Shown here in pieces: positions 9,316-18,209 of a stretch of DNA of 64,000 nucleotides. Numbering within the stretch: position 1 is the first letter of the stretch; every line of letters begins with the position of its first letter. Where the stretch lies: positions 3,100,001 through 3,164,000 of the forward strand of contig NC_018691.1 of assembly GCF_000300005.1 (NCBI RefSeq), given 5' to 3'. The stretch is from Alloalcanivorax dieselolei B5 (GTDB lineage: Bacteria; Pseudomonadota; Gammaproteobacteria; Pseudomonadales; Alcanivoracaceae). The position numbers and the translations under genes were made by a program. The notes beneath the pieces are model-generated. The model worked only from the letters and a program-made list of their open reading frames with translations, searched no databases and was not told the origin of the DNA.

Positions 9316-9797
9316 AGCGATGCCCGCAACTGTTCCAGCCACAGCTCGCTGGCCCGTTCCACCAGATCCAGCACCTGATCGAAGCCGTCTTCACCACCGT
9401 AATAAGGGTCCGGCACTTCCTCCGGTTCCCCTACTCCGAGCACTTCGAGAAAGCGGGCCACCCGAGCCCGCCCCTGGGCCGGCGCCAGCGCGGAGACGTC
9501 ATGGAAGTTGCTGTGGTCCATGCACAGAATGAGGTCGAAACGGTGAAAGTCATCCACCCTGATCTGACGGGCACGCAGTTCATCCATGACGTAACCGCGC
9601 CGGGCCGCGGCGGCGGCGGCACGGCGGTCCGGGGCCCGGCCGATGTGCCAGTCACCGGTGCCGGCGCTGTCGATCTCCAGCCGGCCGTTCAGCCCCGCCG
9701 CGGCCACCCGCTGGCGGAATACCGCCTCGGCGGTGGGCGAACGGCAGATATTGCCCAGACAAACGAACAACACCGCCGGCTTGTCAGCATCAGTCAT
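9312..9797 (-). CDS. Low-molecular-weight protein-tyrosine phosphatase
   Basis: A 161-residue cytoplasmic phosphatase. The active-site P-loop CLGNICRS occupies residues 13-20 (nucleophile Cys13, Arg19), and the general-acid loop PDPYYGG is near residue 130, both as expected for LMW-PTPs. Length is normal. It overlaps the kdsB stop upstream and the murB start downstream, so it is cotranscribed with them. The same kdsB-ptp-murB order is found in Pseudomonas. The physiological substrate is unknown; family members often act on bacterial tyrosine kinases. Confidence 0.93.
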   Translation of the reverse strand: MTDADKPAVLFVCLGNICRSPTAEAVFRQRVAAAGLNGRLEIDSAGTGDWHIGRAPDRRAAAAAARRGYVMDELRARQIRVDDFHRFDLILCMDHSNFHDVSALAPAQGRARVARFLEVLGVGEPEEVPDPYYGGEDGFDQVLDLVERASELWLEQLRASL

Positions 9798-10554
9798 GCG
9801 CCCCTCCCCGCAGCAAAGTCCGCATACGTTCCAGATCCTCCGGCGTATCCACGCCACCGGGCACGTCCTTGCAGGCCGGCGCCACATGAATCGCCGCGCC
9901 ATTAGCCAGTGCCCGCAATTGTTCCAGGGATTCCAGTTTCTCCAGCGGCGCCGGCGGCCAGTTGACGAACTGGTGCAGAAAACCGGCACGGTAGGCATAG
10001 ATACCAATGTGCCGCCACCATTCCCCGTCACCAAGCTGCTCTCGATCCTTGGCGAACGCGGTGCGATCCCAGGGAATCGGCGCCCGCGAGAAATACAGGG
10101 CACGGCCACGGTTGTCGAACACCACCTTGCAAATGTCCGCGCTGAACAGGTCCCCGGCGGCGGTGATCGGCTCGCATAACGTGGCCATCTGACAATCCGG
10201 ATTGGCGGCCAGATTTTCCGCCACCTGATTGATCACCTCCGGCGGAATCAGGGGCTCGTCCCCCTGCACATTGACGATGATGTCGTCGTCGGCGAGCCCC
10301 AGTTGCGTCACCACTTCCTGTAAACGATCGGTACCGGAAGGATGATCCGGCCGCGTCATCACCACCGGACAGCGTTCGCCCACGGCATCGGCGATACGCT
10401 GATCATCGGTGGCCACCCACACCTGCCCGGCGGCGCTGAGCAGGCAGCGCTCCGCCACCCGCAACACCATCGGCTTACCGGCCAGATCCGCCAACGCCTT
10501 GCCCGGCAGACGCGCCGACGCATAGCGGGCCGGCACCACCACGGAAAAACTCAT
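9790..10554 (-). CDS. kdsB: 3-deoxy-manno-octulosonate cytidylyltransferase
   Basis: KdsB activates Kdo as CMP-Kdo for lipopolysaccharide inner-core assembly. The N-terminal signature [21 protein letters not shown] (about residues 8-28) is the family's nucleotide-binding motif, and [10 protein letters not shown] is also present. The start is the ATG at 10554, which overlaps the lpxK stop (ATGA); that gives 254 residues, normal for KdsB. A longer open frame upstream is only read-through inside lpxK. Confidence 0.95.
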   Translation of the reverse strand: MSFSVVVPARYASARLPGKALADLAGKPMVLRVAERCLLSAAGQVWVATDDQRIADAVGERCPVVMTRPDHPSGTDRLQEVVTQLGLADDDIIVNVQGDEPLIPPEVINQVAENLAANPDCQMATLCEPITAAGDLFSADICKVVFDNRGRALYFSRAPIPWDRTAFAKDREQLGDGEWWRHIGIYAYRAGFLHQFVNWPPAPLEKLESLEQLRALANGAAIHVAPACKDVPGGVDTPEDLERMRTLLRGGAHD

Positions 10555-11582
10555 TCTCTCTCCTTCTCGACGGATTCCGGCGCCGTTGCGGACGGCGCCG
10601 AATCCGGATTCAATGCGCGGTCGATCATGGCGTCCAGCACCGTGCCCGGCAAGGCGGCCCGCACCGGCAGCATCCATAGTCGGGTATTGTCGAAGCCCTG
10701 GCATTTGACCGCGTCTTTCTCGGTCATCACCACCGGGCGACCATCGGCGAACGCCAGATCCTCGGGTTTAAAAGCATGGTGGTCGGCAAACGCATGCGGC
10801 GTCACCGCCAGCCCCAGTACCGCCAGGGAACGAAAAAAGCGCTCCGGGTGGCCAATACCGGCAACCCCGTGCACGGCGCCAAAGCGCTCTCTGAACGCCT
10901 CGCCGTCCAGGGTCAGGCCATCGCTCAAACGGGTCAGTTTACCGGGTTTGAGATGCATGGTGACGGCCCGCGGCCAGACGCCGCCATTGGCCACCAGAAA
11001 ATCCACCTGATCAAGACGGCTGGCCGGTTCCCGCAGCGGGCCGGCGGGCAGGCAGCGGCCATTGCCGAGCCCCCGGCGGGCATCGATCACCACGATCTCG
11101 GCGGAACGGGGCAAGGCATAATGCTGCAGGCCATCGTCACTGATCACCAGGTCCGGTGCCAGCTCACGCACCACATAGTTCAAGGCACGGTCGCGGCGTG
11201 GATCCAGCACCACCGGCACTCCGGCCCGGCGCACGATCAACAGGGGTTCATCACCGACCACCGCGGGGTCGCTGGACGGCGTCACGGTCATCGGGTAGCG
11301 GCCGGCCTTGCCACCATAGCCCCGGGAGATCACCACCACGCTGAGGCCACACTCGCTGGCGCGCTGCGCCAGAGCTACCACCAGCGGGGTCTTGCCGGTG
11401 CCACCGACGGTGATATTGCCGACCACCAGCACCGGCACCGGCGGCGCTGTCCGCTGCCGCCGGAAGGCGTCCAGACGGCGTCCGGCCACCCGCCCCACCA
11501 GCCATCCCAGAGGGCGTAGCGGCGTCAGCCAGGGGCTGCCTTGATACCAGCCCCGCTCCACACGGCGGGCGAAATCAGTCAT
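10551..11582 (-). CDS. lpxK: Tetraacyldisaccharide 4'-kinase
   Basis: LpxK phosphorylates the lipid A precursor disaccharide-1-phosphate at the inner membrane. The Walker A-like loop VGGTGKT is near residues 59-65 and is preceded by the hydrophobic VPVLVVGNI strand; an amphipathic N-terminal helix (about residues 8-35) is typical. I chose the ATG at 11582 (MTDFARR), which overlaps the end of msbA and gives 343 residues. Pseudomonas has a small Trm112-like gene between lpxK and kdsB; here the two overlap directly, so that gene is absent from this position. Confidence 0.95.
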   Translation of the reverse strand: MTDFARRVERGWYQGSPWLTPLRPLGWLVGRVAGRRLDAFRRQRTAPPVPVLVVGNITVGGTGKTPLVVALAQRASECGLSVVVISRGYGGKAGRYPMTVTPSSDPAVVGDEPLLIVRRAGVPVVLDPRRDRALNYVVRELAPDLVISDDGLQHYALPRSAEIVVIDARRGLGNGRCLPAGPLREPASRLDQVDFLVANGGVWPRAVTMHLKPGKLTRLSDGLTLDGEAFRERFGAVHGVAGIGHPERFFRSLAVLGLAVTPHAFADHHAFKPEDLAFADGRPVVMTEKDAVKCQGFDNTRLWMLPVRAALPGTVLDAMIDRALNPDSAPSATAPESVEKERE

Positions 11583-13323
11583 TAACGTCGTCGGCGAAAT
11601 CCATCTTGTAGAGTTGAGTGTAGAGTCCATTCTTTTCCAACAGCTCGGCGTGAGTGCCCTGTTCAATCAACTGGCCCTGATCCAGCACCAGAATACGGTC
11701 CGCTTTCTCAATAGTGGACAGGCGATGGGCGATCACCAGCGTGGTGCGGCCTTCCATCAGACGTTCCAGCGCCTTCTGGATATGGTGTTCCGATTCCGTG
11801 TCCAGCGCACTGGTGGCCTCATCCAGAATCAGGATCGGCGCGTCCTTGAGCAGCGCCCGGGCGATGGCCACGCGCTGGCGCTGGCCACCGGAAAGCTGAG
11901 CGCCGTCCTGGCCGACCATGGTGTCCAGGCCCTTGTCCAGGCCCTGAATGAAATCCCAGGCATAGGCGTTACGGGCGGCCTGCTCCACCGCCGCCTCGTC
12001 GGCATCGCGCATCTCGCCATAGGCGATGTTGTTGCGCACGGTATCGTTAAACAGCACCACTTTCTGGCTCACCATGGCGATCTGATGGCGCAATTCCACC
12101 AGCTTGTAGTCCGGCAGCGGCACGCCATCGAGCAGCACCGAGCCCTGGTCCGGATCGAAGAACCGGGGCAGCATGGCGGAGATGGTGCTCTTGCCGGCGC
12201 CGGAGCGGCCAATCAGCGCCACTGTCTCACCGCTGCGAATGGAGAAACTGAGATTACGCAGCACCGGCTGATTCGGGTCATAGCCGAAGGTGACATCGCG
12301 GAACTCCACGTTGCCCTCGGTGCGCGGCAGCGTCAGTTGCCCCAGGTCCTGCTCCACCGGGCGGTCCATCAATTCAAACAAAGAAGAAGCGCCGGTAACA
12401 CCACGCTGGATCTTGACGTTGACGTCGGTGAGCTGCTTGAGCGGTTTCTGTACCATGCCGGCGGCGGCGATGTAGGACAGGAAACCGCCCACGGTAAGCT
12501 GCTCGCCCATCATCGTGATATACAAATAAGTGATGGCGCCGATACCCACCGCCACGAACAACTGCACGATCACCGTGGAAGCGATCTTGCTGGCATTGAG
12601 CTTGGTATTCTGGCGCGCGAACCGGCGGCTGACACTGTGAAAGCGGTCCCCTTCCAGTTTCTGACCACCGAAAATCTTCACCGCCTGATTACCCTCGATG
12701 GCTTCACCGAGAAACTGGGTGATGTTACCCATGGACGACTGAATGCGGCGGCTGATATGGCGGAACCGTTTGCTGGTGACGTTCACCACCAGACCGATCA
12801 CCGGCGCCACCACCAGCAGAATCAGCGTCAGTTTCCAATTCTGATAGAACAGGAACGCCATCAGCCCGATCACCGTCAGTCCTTCCCGGAAAATCACCAT
12901 CACCGCGTCGGTGCCGGCGCTGGTCACCTGCTGGGCATCGAAGATGATCTTCGACATGATGCGCCCGGAAGCGTTGTTGTTGTACTCCGACTGGGGCAGC
13001 CGCAGCACATGGCCAAACACTTCATTACGCATGAAATAGACGATTTCCTGAGCCACCCAGGCCAGGGTGTAACTGCCGAGGAACTGCCCGACGCCCTGAG
13101 CCAGGGCGATGATCAGCGGCGCGATGGACACCACCAGCACCCGGTAAGGCTGTGGATCCAGCACGGTTTCACCCAGATAGCCGGCCAGTTGAGCGGCGGC
13201 GGCCTGAGTGCCGGCATAGATGGCATAGCCGAAAAAACTGGCGAGTAACAGAAGCCAGTGGGGTTTTACATAGCGCAGCAGCCGTTTATACGTTTGCCAT
13301 GCACTTTCCGATTGTTGGCTCAT
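11575..13323 (-). CDS. msbA: Lipid A export ATP-binding/permease MsbA
   Basis: A 582-residue half-transporter, the same length as E. coli MsbA, with an N-terminal six-helix domain (about 1-330) and a C-terminal nucleotide-binding domain. Walker A (GRSGAGKST) is near residue 377, the LSGGQRQR signature near 480, and Walker B (ILILDEATSALD) follows. It flips lipid A-core across the inner membrane. It overlaps exbD upstream and lpxK downstream by a few bases, which places lipid A completion and export in one operon. Confidence 0.95.
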   Translation of the reverse strand: MSQQSESAWQTYKRLLRYVKPHWLLLLASFFGYAIYAGTQAAAAQLAGYLGETVLDPQPYRVLVVSIAPLIIALAQGVGQFLGSYTLAWVAQEIVYFMRNEVFGHVLRLPQSEYNNNASGRIMSKIIFDAQQVTSAGTDAVMVIFREGLTVIGLMAFLFYQNWKLTLILLVVAPVIGLVVNVTSKRFRHISRRIQSSMGNITQFLGEAIEGNQAVKIFGGQKLEGDRFHSVSRRFARQNTKLNASKIASTVIVQLFVAVGIGAITYLYITMMGEQLTVGGFLSYIAAAGMVQKPLKQLTDVNVKIQRGVTGASSLFELMDRPVEQDLGQLTLPRTEGNVEFRDVTFGYDPNQPVLRNLSFSIRSGETVALIGRSGAGKSTISAMLPRFFDPDQGSVLLDGVPLPDYKLVELRHQIAMVSQKVVLFNDTVRNNIAYGEMRDADEAAVEQAARNAYAWDFIQGLDKGLDTMVGQDGAQLSGGQRQRVAIARALLKDAPILILDEATSALDTESEHHIQKALERLMEGRTTLVIAHRLSTIEKADRILVLDQGQLIEQGTHAELLEKNGLYTQLYKMDFADDVND

Positions 13324-13745
13324 TGGCCCTCTTCAGCGGCTTCACGTGTAGTGAGCGACAGCTTATCAAAGCCCAGCTGGCCCGCCACGTCCATCACCGT
13401 CACCACCGCCTGGTAGCTGGCGTAGGCATCGGCGGTGATCAACATGGGCCACCCGGTTTTGTCCTGGCCCAGCCGCAACAGTGCGGAGCGCAGGCCGGCG
13501 TCGCTGTTATCGATCAGTTTTTCGCCGTTGATCACATACTCACCCGCCGACGACACCAGAATCTCCACCGCCTGGGGCGCCTGTTCCGGTGGTATGCCCT
13601 GCGCTTCCGGCAGAGTCAGCGACAACTGCGTTTCGCGGGTGAAAGTGGTGGATACCATGAAGAAAATCAACAGCAGGAACACCACATCGATCAACGGCGT
13701 CAGGTTGACGCTGATTTCTTCCTGCCGGGGCCGTGGGAATTTCAC
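13320..13745 (-). CDS. exbD: ExbD/TolR-family biopolymer transport protein
   Basis: A 141-residue bitopic protein with a short cytoplasmic N-terminus, one membrane helix at about residues 18-38 carrying the conserved Asp (D20 in VNLTPLIDVVFLLLIFF), and a periplasmic domain. ExbD works with ExbB as a proton-driven stator that energises an outer-membrane or envelope process. The start is a GTG overlapping the exbB stop (GTGA at 13742-13745). Its place next to msbA/lpxK rather than tonB leaves open whether it serves TonB or lipid transport. Confidence 0.93.
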   Translation of the reverse strand: MKFPRPRQEEISVNLTPLIDVVFLLLIFFMVSTTFTRETQLSLTLPEAQGIPPEQAPQAVEILVSSAGEYVINGEKLIDNSDAGLRSALLRLGQDKTGWPMLITADAYASYQAVVTVMDVAGQLGFDKLSLTTREAAEEGQ

Positions 13746-14377
13746 GACTTCGCTCCTTGCCCCTGCTCCGGCTCGCGGTCACCGTGCACCAGATCGACCA
13801 GATGCACCGCGTTTTGTTCCAGCCCGACGGTGATCTCCTCCACCCGGCGCACAAAGAAGCGGTGGAAGAAAATCGCCGGAATCGCCACCACCAGCCCGCC
13901 GGCGGTGGTCAGCAGGGCCTGGGAAATGCCGCCGGCAAGCTGGGCCGCATCGCCGGTGCCATGAATCATGATCGCGGCGAACACATCGATCATGCCCACC
14001 ACCGTGCCGAGCAGGCCCAGCAAGGGGGTGATGGCGGCGACCGAGCCCAGCGTCGCCAGATATTTCTCCAGGTCGTGGACCACCCCGGTGGCCGCCTCCT
14101 GAATGCTCTCCTTCATGATCTCACGGCCATGGCGGGCATTGGCCAGCCCCGCCGCCAGAATCACACCGAGGGCGGACTGCGATTTCAAGGTTTCCAGCCG
14201 CTCATCGGACAGTTGCCCTTTCTTCAACCACCCCTGCACTTCCGCCAGGGTGCCCGCCGGCGCCAGCCGGGACGGACGTAAAGTCCAGAACCGTTCCGCC
14301 ACGATGGCCAGCGCCACCACCGAACAGATCAGGATCGGGAGCATCATCCAGCCCCCGGACTGCACCAATTCCTGCAC
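13742..14377 (-). CDS. exbB: ExbB/MotA/TolQ-family proton channel protein
   Basis: I place the start at the GTG at 14377 because AAGGGG stands 8 bases upstream and the product (VQELVQSGGWMMLPI) then matches the family's usual N-terminus; the ATG 42 bases earlier has no such support. The 211-residue protein has three membrane segments (about 10-30, 105-130 and 150-175) and the GLLGTVVGMIDVF motif of MotA/TolQ/ExbB channels. It forms the stator pore with ExbD. It follows comEC after 63 bases and overlaps exbD. Confidence 0.92.
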   Translation of the reverse strand: MQELVQSGGWMMLPILICSVVALAIVAERFWTLRPSRLAPAGTLAEVQGWLKKGQLSDERLETLKSQSALGVILAAGLANARHGREIMKESIQEAATGVVHDLEKYLATLGSVAAITPLLGLLGTVVGMIDVFAAIMIHGTGDAAQLAGGISQALLTTAGGLVVAIPAIFFHRFFVRRVEEITVGLEQNAVHLVDLVHGDREPEQGQGAKS

Positions 14378-14440
14378 GTTATTATCCCCTTGCTCAGTTG
14401 CGGTGGCGCGCCGCGACATCAGGCCAATCCGGTAACCCCC

Positions 14441-16669
14441 TTACCAGAAACCGCCGGGCCCATGCCAGGGCCGGCCATGATCGTCACGCCACCTTGTTAT
14501 AGGCGCGGCATTATCGGTGGCCCCCAATTGAAACTCAATCATACCGGCCCGGTCGGTGCGCAGAACCGTGACGCCTGCCGCTTCCAGACGCTCCAGCACC
14601 GCCGGCGCCGGATGCCCGAAACGATTGCCATAGCCGGCAGAGGCCACCGCCCAACGGGGCTGTAATCGCGACACCCAGGCCCGCGACGTGCCGGTGCCGC
14701 TGCCATGATGCGACAGCACCAGAACGGTTACCGGCGTCACCTGATTCAATAGCCGGTATTCCACCTGGTGGGTGATATCGCCGGTCAGCAGCACGCGGTG
14801 CGGGCCGGCCTCCACCCACAGGACACAACTGGCGTCATTCCCTTGCCAGGCCCGGTCGCGAGGCCACAGAAAACGAAACGTCACACCGTCCAGAGTCCAG
14901 CTCTGCCCGGCCTGGCAAGGTGCCGCGCCGGCGGTACGGTCCGGTTCGCCGGACAGCAACAAACCTGGCTCGCGCAGGTCCCTCAAGCCGCCGGCGTGAT
15001 CCAGGTCGCCATGGCTGATGACGGTAATGGATGGCCGCAACCGCTGGTGGCGCAGCCACGGCTCCAGCACACCGGCGCCGGCGGAACCACCGGGCCAGGC
15101 CGGGCCGGTATCGTACAGGACCAGATGCTCATGGGTGCGCAGCGCCACCGCCTGGCCCTGCCCCACATCAAATACCGTCATGCGCAATTGTCCGGGCGGG
15201 GGCGCGCTATTCTGCGGCCACAGCCAGGGCACCATCAGCAATGGCAGCATGCGGCGCGGCCAGGGCCAGGCTCTCAGCGTCGCCAATGCCACCGCCAGCA
15301 ACAGCGCCGCTGCGGCCACCCCCGTCAGCAGCGGCGGCGACCCCGGTGAGAACCGCGCCAGCACCGTCATCAATGCCACCGCGCCTTCCACCCCGGTGGC
15401 CGCCCCCAAGGACAGCGCCGGCCAATCCAATAAAGCACCACTCAAGGCCAGCGGCACGATCAAAAGACTGAACAAGGGCACCAGCACGGCGTTGGCCACC
15501 GGCGACGTCCAGTGCCAGCTGTCAAACAGCACCGCGCTGATCACGCCCATCATCAACGGCAGGCCGATCCACAACCAGGGCCCACCCGTCCGCGCTATCA
15601 GCAGGATCGCCAATACCGCGCCGAAGGACAGCCACAGACTGGCCGACAACGCCGCCAGCGGATCCCGTAAAAGCACTACACACAGAGCCAGGGCAAGGAT
15701 CTCCAGCGGCGGCCGTGGGCGGCGGCGACATATCGCCAGGGCCAACACCGAGATCATCAAGGCCGCGCGCTGGGTGGGCAGGCTGAAACCAGCCAGCGCC
15801 GCGTACCCCCAGGCCGCCGCCACCGCCGGAGGCCAGGCCAGCAGCGCCAGCGGAAGCCGCCGCAGCGGCCCGCACAGCCACTGACAGAGAGGGCCGAGCA
15901 GAACTCTGGCCAGCCACCAGACCATGCCGCTCACCAAGGTCAGATGAAGTCCGGAGATAGCCAGCAAGTGCGCCGTGCCGGTATCCCGAAACAAATCCCA
16001 CAACGGCGCCGGCAAGCCACGGCGATCGGCCACCACCAGGGCCGGCACCACCGCCGCGCCATGGGGACTGGCCGCCAGATGGCCGGCGATCCGGTCGCTG
16101 ACCGCCTGCCGCCAACCCGGCAGGCCGCCGCCGCCCCAGCGCGCCTCCACGGCCCGCACCGTGGCGCGGGCGTCGATGCCCTCGGCCAGGAAATAGCGTT
16201 CTGAATCAAAGCCCGCTTCGTTATAGGTGCCGCGAGGCACATGCGGACGCAGCCGTGCCCGTACCCATTCGCCGGCGCGCAGCGGCGGGTCCGGATTCCA
16301 GTAACTCACCCGCAGCCGATGCCGTCCCGGCCAGCGACCCCGCGGCGCGCTGACCCGGCCTTCCAGCCGCGCGATCTGGTTGATACCAGCCTGACCGTAA
16401 TGCACCCCACCGCGGGTCTCCGGTAACGACACCACCCGCCCGACGAACAGCAGATCCTCGCCGTTGAGGTGTTCCGGCAAACGGGCCTCCAGTGCCAGTT
16501 GCAGCACCGCTACGGCGTAAAGATAGGTCAGCACCGGCCACAACCAGCCCCCGATGGATCCGCCCCGGCGCCGGGCCAGCAGCGCCAGCGCCAATCCCAC
16601 CGCCACCGGCCATAACAGGCCGTACCACACCGCCGCCGTCATCGCTGCGGCCATACGCCACCAAGGCAT
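14441..16669 (-). CDS. comEC: DNA internalization-related competence protein ComEC/Rec2
   Basis: ComEC forms the inner-membrane channel that imports single-stranded DNA in natural transformation. The protein has an N-terminal membrane part with DUF4131-like sequence, a central polytopic competence domain (LLAISGLHLTLVSG), and a C-terminal metallo-beta-lactamase-like domain with HGDLDHAGG and LSHHGSGTGTS. I chose the ATG at 16669 (MPWWRMAAAM), which has GGGAGG five bases upstream; an ATG at 16711 is in frame but has weak support. The resulting 742 residues are normal. The exbB-exbD block follows, as in Pseudomonas. Confidence 0.9.
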   Translation of the reverse strand: MPWWRMAAAMTAAVWYGLLWPVAVGLALALLARRRGGSIGGWLWPVLTYLYAVAVLQLALEARLPEHLNGEDLLFVGRVVSLPETRGGVHYGQAGINQIARLEGRVSAPRGRWPGRHRLRVSYWNPDPPLRAGEWVRARLRPHVPRGTYNEAGFDSERYFLAEGIDARATVRAVEARWGGGGLPGWRQAVSDRIAGHLAASPHGAAVVPALVVADRRGLPAPLWDLFRDTGTAHLLAISGLHLTLVSGMVWWLARVLLGPLCQWLCGPLRRLPLALLAWPPAVAAAWGYAALAGFSLPTQRAALMISVLALAICRRRPRPPLEILALALCVVLLRDPLAALSASLWLSFGAVLAILLIARTGGPWLWIGLPLMMGVISAVLFDSWHWTSPVANAVLVPLFSLLIVPLALSGALLDWPALSLGAATGVEGAVALMTVLARFSPGSPPLLTGVAAAALLLAVALATLRAWPWPRRMLPLLMVPWLWPQNSAPPPGQLRMTVFDVGQGQAVALRTHEHLVLYDTGPAWPGGSAGAGVLEPWLRHQRLRPSITVISHGDLDHAGGLRDLREPGLLLSGEPDRTAGAAPCQAGQSWTLDGVTFRFLWPRDRAWQGNDASCVLWVEAGPHRVLLTGDITHQVEYRLLNQVTPVTVLVLSHHGSGTGTSRAWVSRLQPRWAVASAGYGNRFGHPAPAVLERLEAAGVTVLRTDRAGMIEFQLGATDNAAPITRWRDDHGRPWHGPGGFW

Positions 16670-16822
16670 CCTTGCCTCCCGCCGCCAACCCCCGCTGTTG
16701 ACAGCTTCCATTCAGCTTGTCTGTTCTACACTGCCTGAGCGGCGGGACGGATCACGCACACTAGGCGCGACCGTCCCACATCGGCATAATGCGCGCACCT
16801 GGAACCGGATTCTCGACTTTCC

Positions 16823-17341
16823 ATGCCGAAACGGTTATTCCGAAAATATCTGCCCTCCCCCGAGAAACTTCGCGGCCATCGCTCCCTGAAGTTCCTTGGC
16901 GAGATCCTGTCGGATCCGAACCTGTGGCACATTAATCGGCATTCCCTGGCCGGCGCCGCTTTCATCGGTGTGTTTACCGGACTGTTGCCCATTCCCATGC
17001 AGATGGGACTCGCGGCCTTCCTGGCGGTACGTTTCCACTGCAACCTGCCGCTGTCGATGGTGCTGGTCTGGCTGTCCAATCCGCTCACCTATGTTCCGGT
17101 GTTCTATTTCAACTACCGTATCGGCGCCTGGCTGATGGGTCTTCCTCCCCATCACGGCGAAGGCATCACCACCGCCTGGTTTCTGCAACAACTGGTTCCC
17201 CTGTGGATCGGCTCACTGATCGTGGCCCTGGTGGCGGGGCTGCTTTCCTACGGGGCGGTGAAAGTATTCTGGCGTCTGGCGGTGGTGCGCAGCTGGAAGC
17301 TACGATCCAGAAAACGCCGGAAGCCGGTGAACGAACCCTAA
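16823..17341 (+). CDS. DUF2062 domain membrane protein
   Basis: A 172-residue membrane protein with a basic N-terminus and the DUF2062 pattern (HSLAGAAFIGVFTGLLPIPMQM, then WLSNPLTYVPVFYFNYRIG). Two or three hydrophobic segments fall at about 45-75, 80-105 and 125-155. The function of DUF2062 is not established. It is divergent from comEC, the same neighbour it has in Pseudomonas. The 153-base gap to comEC must carry both promoters. Confidence 0.85.
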   Translation: MPKRLFRKYLPSPEKLRGHRSLKFLGEILSDPNLWHINRHSLAGAAFIGVFTGLLPIPMQMGLAAFLAVRFHCNLPLSMVLVWLSNPLTYVPVFYFNYRIGAWLMGLPPHHGEGITTAWFLQQLVPLWIGSLIVALVAGLLSYGAVKVFWRLAVVRSWKLRSRKRRKPVNEP

Positions 17342-17464
17342 CCCGGCATCACGGCGGTGGCTGTAAGCTTTCGTGGTGATCGGCTGTAAGCCGGAGGCTT
17401 GATCTGACGGTGCGCCCAACGGCCGCTCCAACGTCGGAGACCTAAAATCAAGGCTCTCTACAAG

Positions 17465-17543
17465 GCCGCTGTAGGAGCTTGCCCTGCAAGCGAATGGCGC
17501 TGCGTTCCAAGAGTTCGCTTGCAGGGCAAGCTCCTACAGCGGC
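17465..17543. repeat. REP-like perfect inverted repeat, copy 1
   Basis: Two perfect 30-bp arms (17465-17494 and 17514-17543) flank a 19-base spacer. Each arm contains the core GTAGGAGCTTGCC followed by TGCAAGCGAA. The structure lies between the 3' ends of the convergent DUF2062 and epmC genes, a typical position for REP elements and a possible bidirectional transcription stop. Related copies occur at 30125-30197 and 32909-32984. No transposase lies nearby. Confidence 0.85.
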
Positions 17544-17585
17544 TTCGTGGCCCCGTCCGCGGCAGCCGCCCGGGCGGCACTCCAC

Positions 17586-18152
17586 TTATTCCGTCACGCC
17601 GTCGGGAAAGATAAAGACCCGATCCAGACTTTCCGCTCCACCATTCCAACCGGTATTGAAACAAGCCGCCAACGCCTGGCACCAGGCCAGCGGACGCGCA
17701 GGCAATCCCTCCTCGAGATAACGCCGGGCCCGCCGGTACACCAGCTCCGCGAAAGCGGTCTCCAGCCGCCGGGCGGCCTCGTCACCGTCGAGGTTGTCCA
17801 TGGAGACGCGGAAATCATGGCCACAGGCGGCACAGAACAAGGCTTCAAGCGCCTGTGGCATTTCCTCCACCCGGGCAAACAGGCGTTGCTGCGCGGCATC
17901 GCGGCCATCCGGCGCGTACCAGTAGCCGTAATCCTCCAGGGTACGGCGACGGCGGCCGGCCACGCACCAGTGCGCCACCTCGTGCAGAGCGCTGCGGAAA
18001 TAGTCGCGGGTATAGACAATGCGGTGGGGACTGCCCGGTCTATCCTCACCCGGTAAATAAACAGGCTCCTCGGCGCCACCCTCCAGCACCGTGTGATAGC
18101 GCGGGTAAAAGGTATCGCGAAACAGTTTTTCCAGGATTCGGGAGCGGTACAT
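17586..18152 (-). CDS. epmC: Elongation factor P hydroxylase EpmC
   Basis: EpmC (YfcM) hydroxylates the beta-lysylated lysine of EF-P. The metal-binding region HEVAHW (His57, Glu58, His61) followed by DYGYWYAPDGRD is the family signature. I chose the ATG at 18152 (MYRSRILEKLF), giving 188 residues, close to the E. coli length; the longer frame upstream lies in the divergent promoter region. The epmA, epmB and efp partners are not in this window. Confidence 0.9.
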   Translation of the reverse strand: MYRSRILEKLFRDTFYPRYHTVLEGGAEEPVYLPGEDRPGSPHRIVYTRDYFRSALHEVAHWCVAGRRRRTLEDYGYWYAPDGRDAAQQRLFARVEEMPQALEALFCAACGHDFRVSMDNLDGDEAARRLETAFAELVYRRARRYLEEGLPARPLAWCQALAACFNTGWNGGAESLDRVFIFPDGVTE

Positions 18153-18209
18153 CCCGGGGACGCTTTGCGGTATGGTAGCCGCCCCGTGCCTCTGCTCCCG
18201 ATCCGCATC

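Noticed and set aside
8281-9378. A long open frame on the + strand opposite murB
   Set aside because: It is a high-GC shadow of murB; the product is His/Gln/Arg-rich with no motif, while MurB on the other strand has all family motifs.
11614-13248. A 544-codon open frame opposite msbA
   Set aside because: Compositionally biased translation antisense to a clear msbA, with no ribosome binding site or family resemblance.
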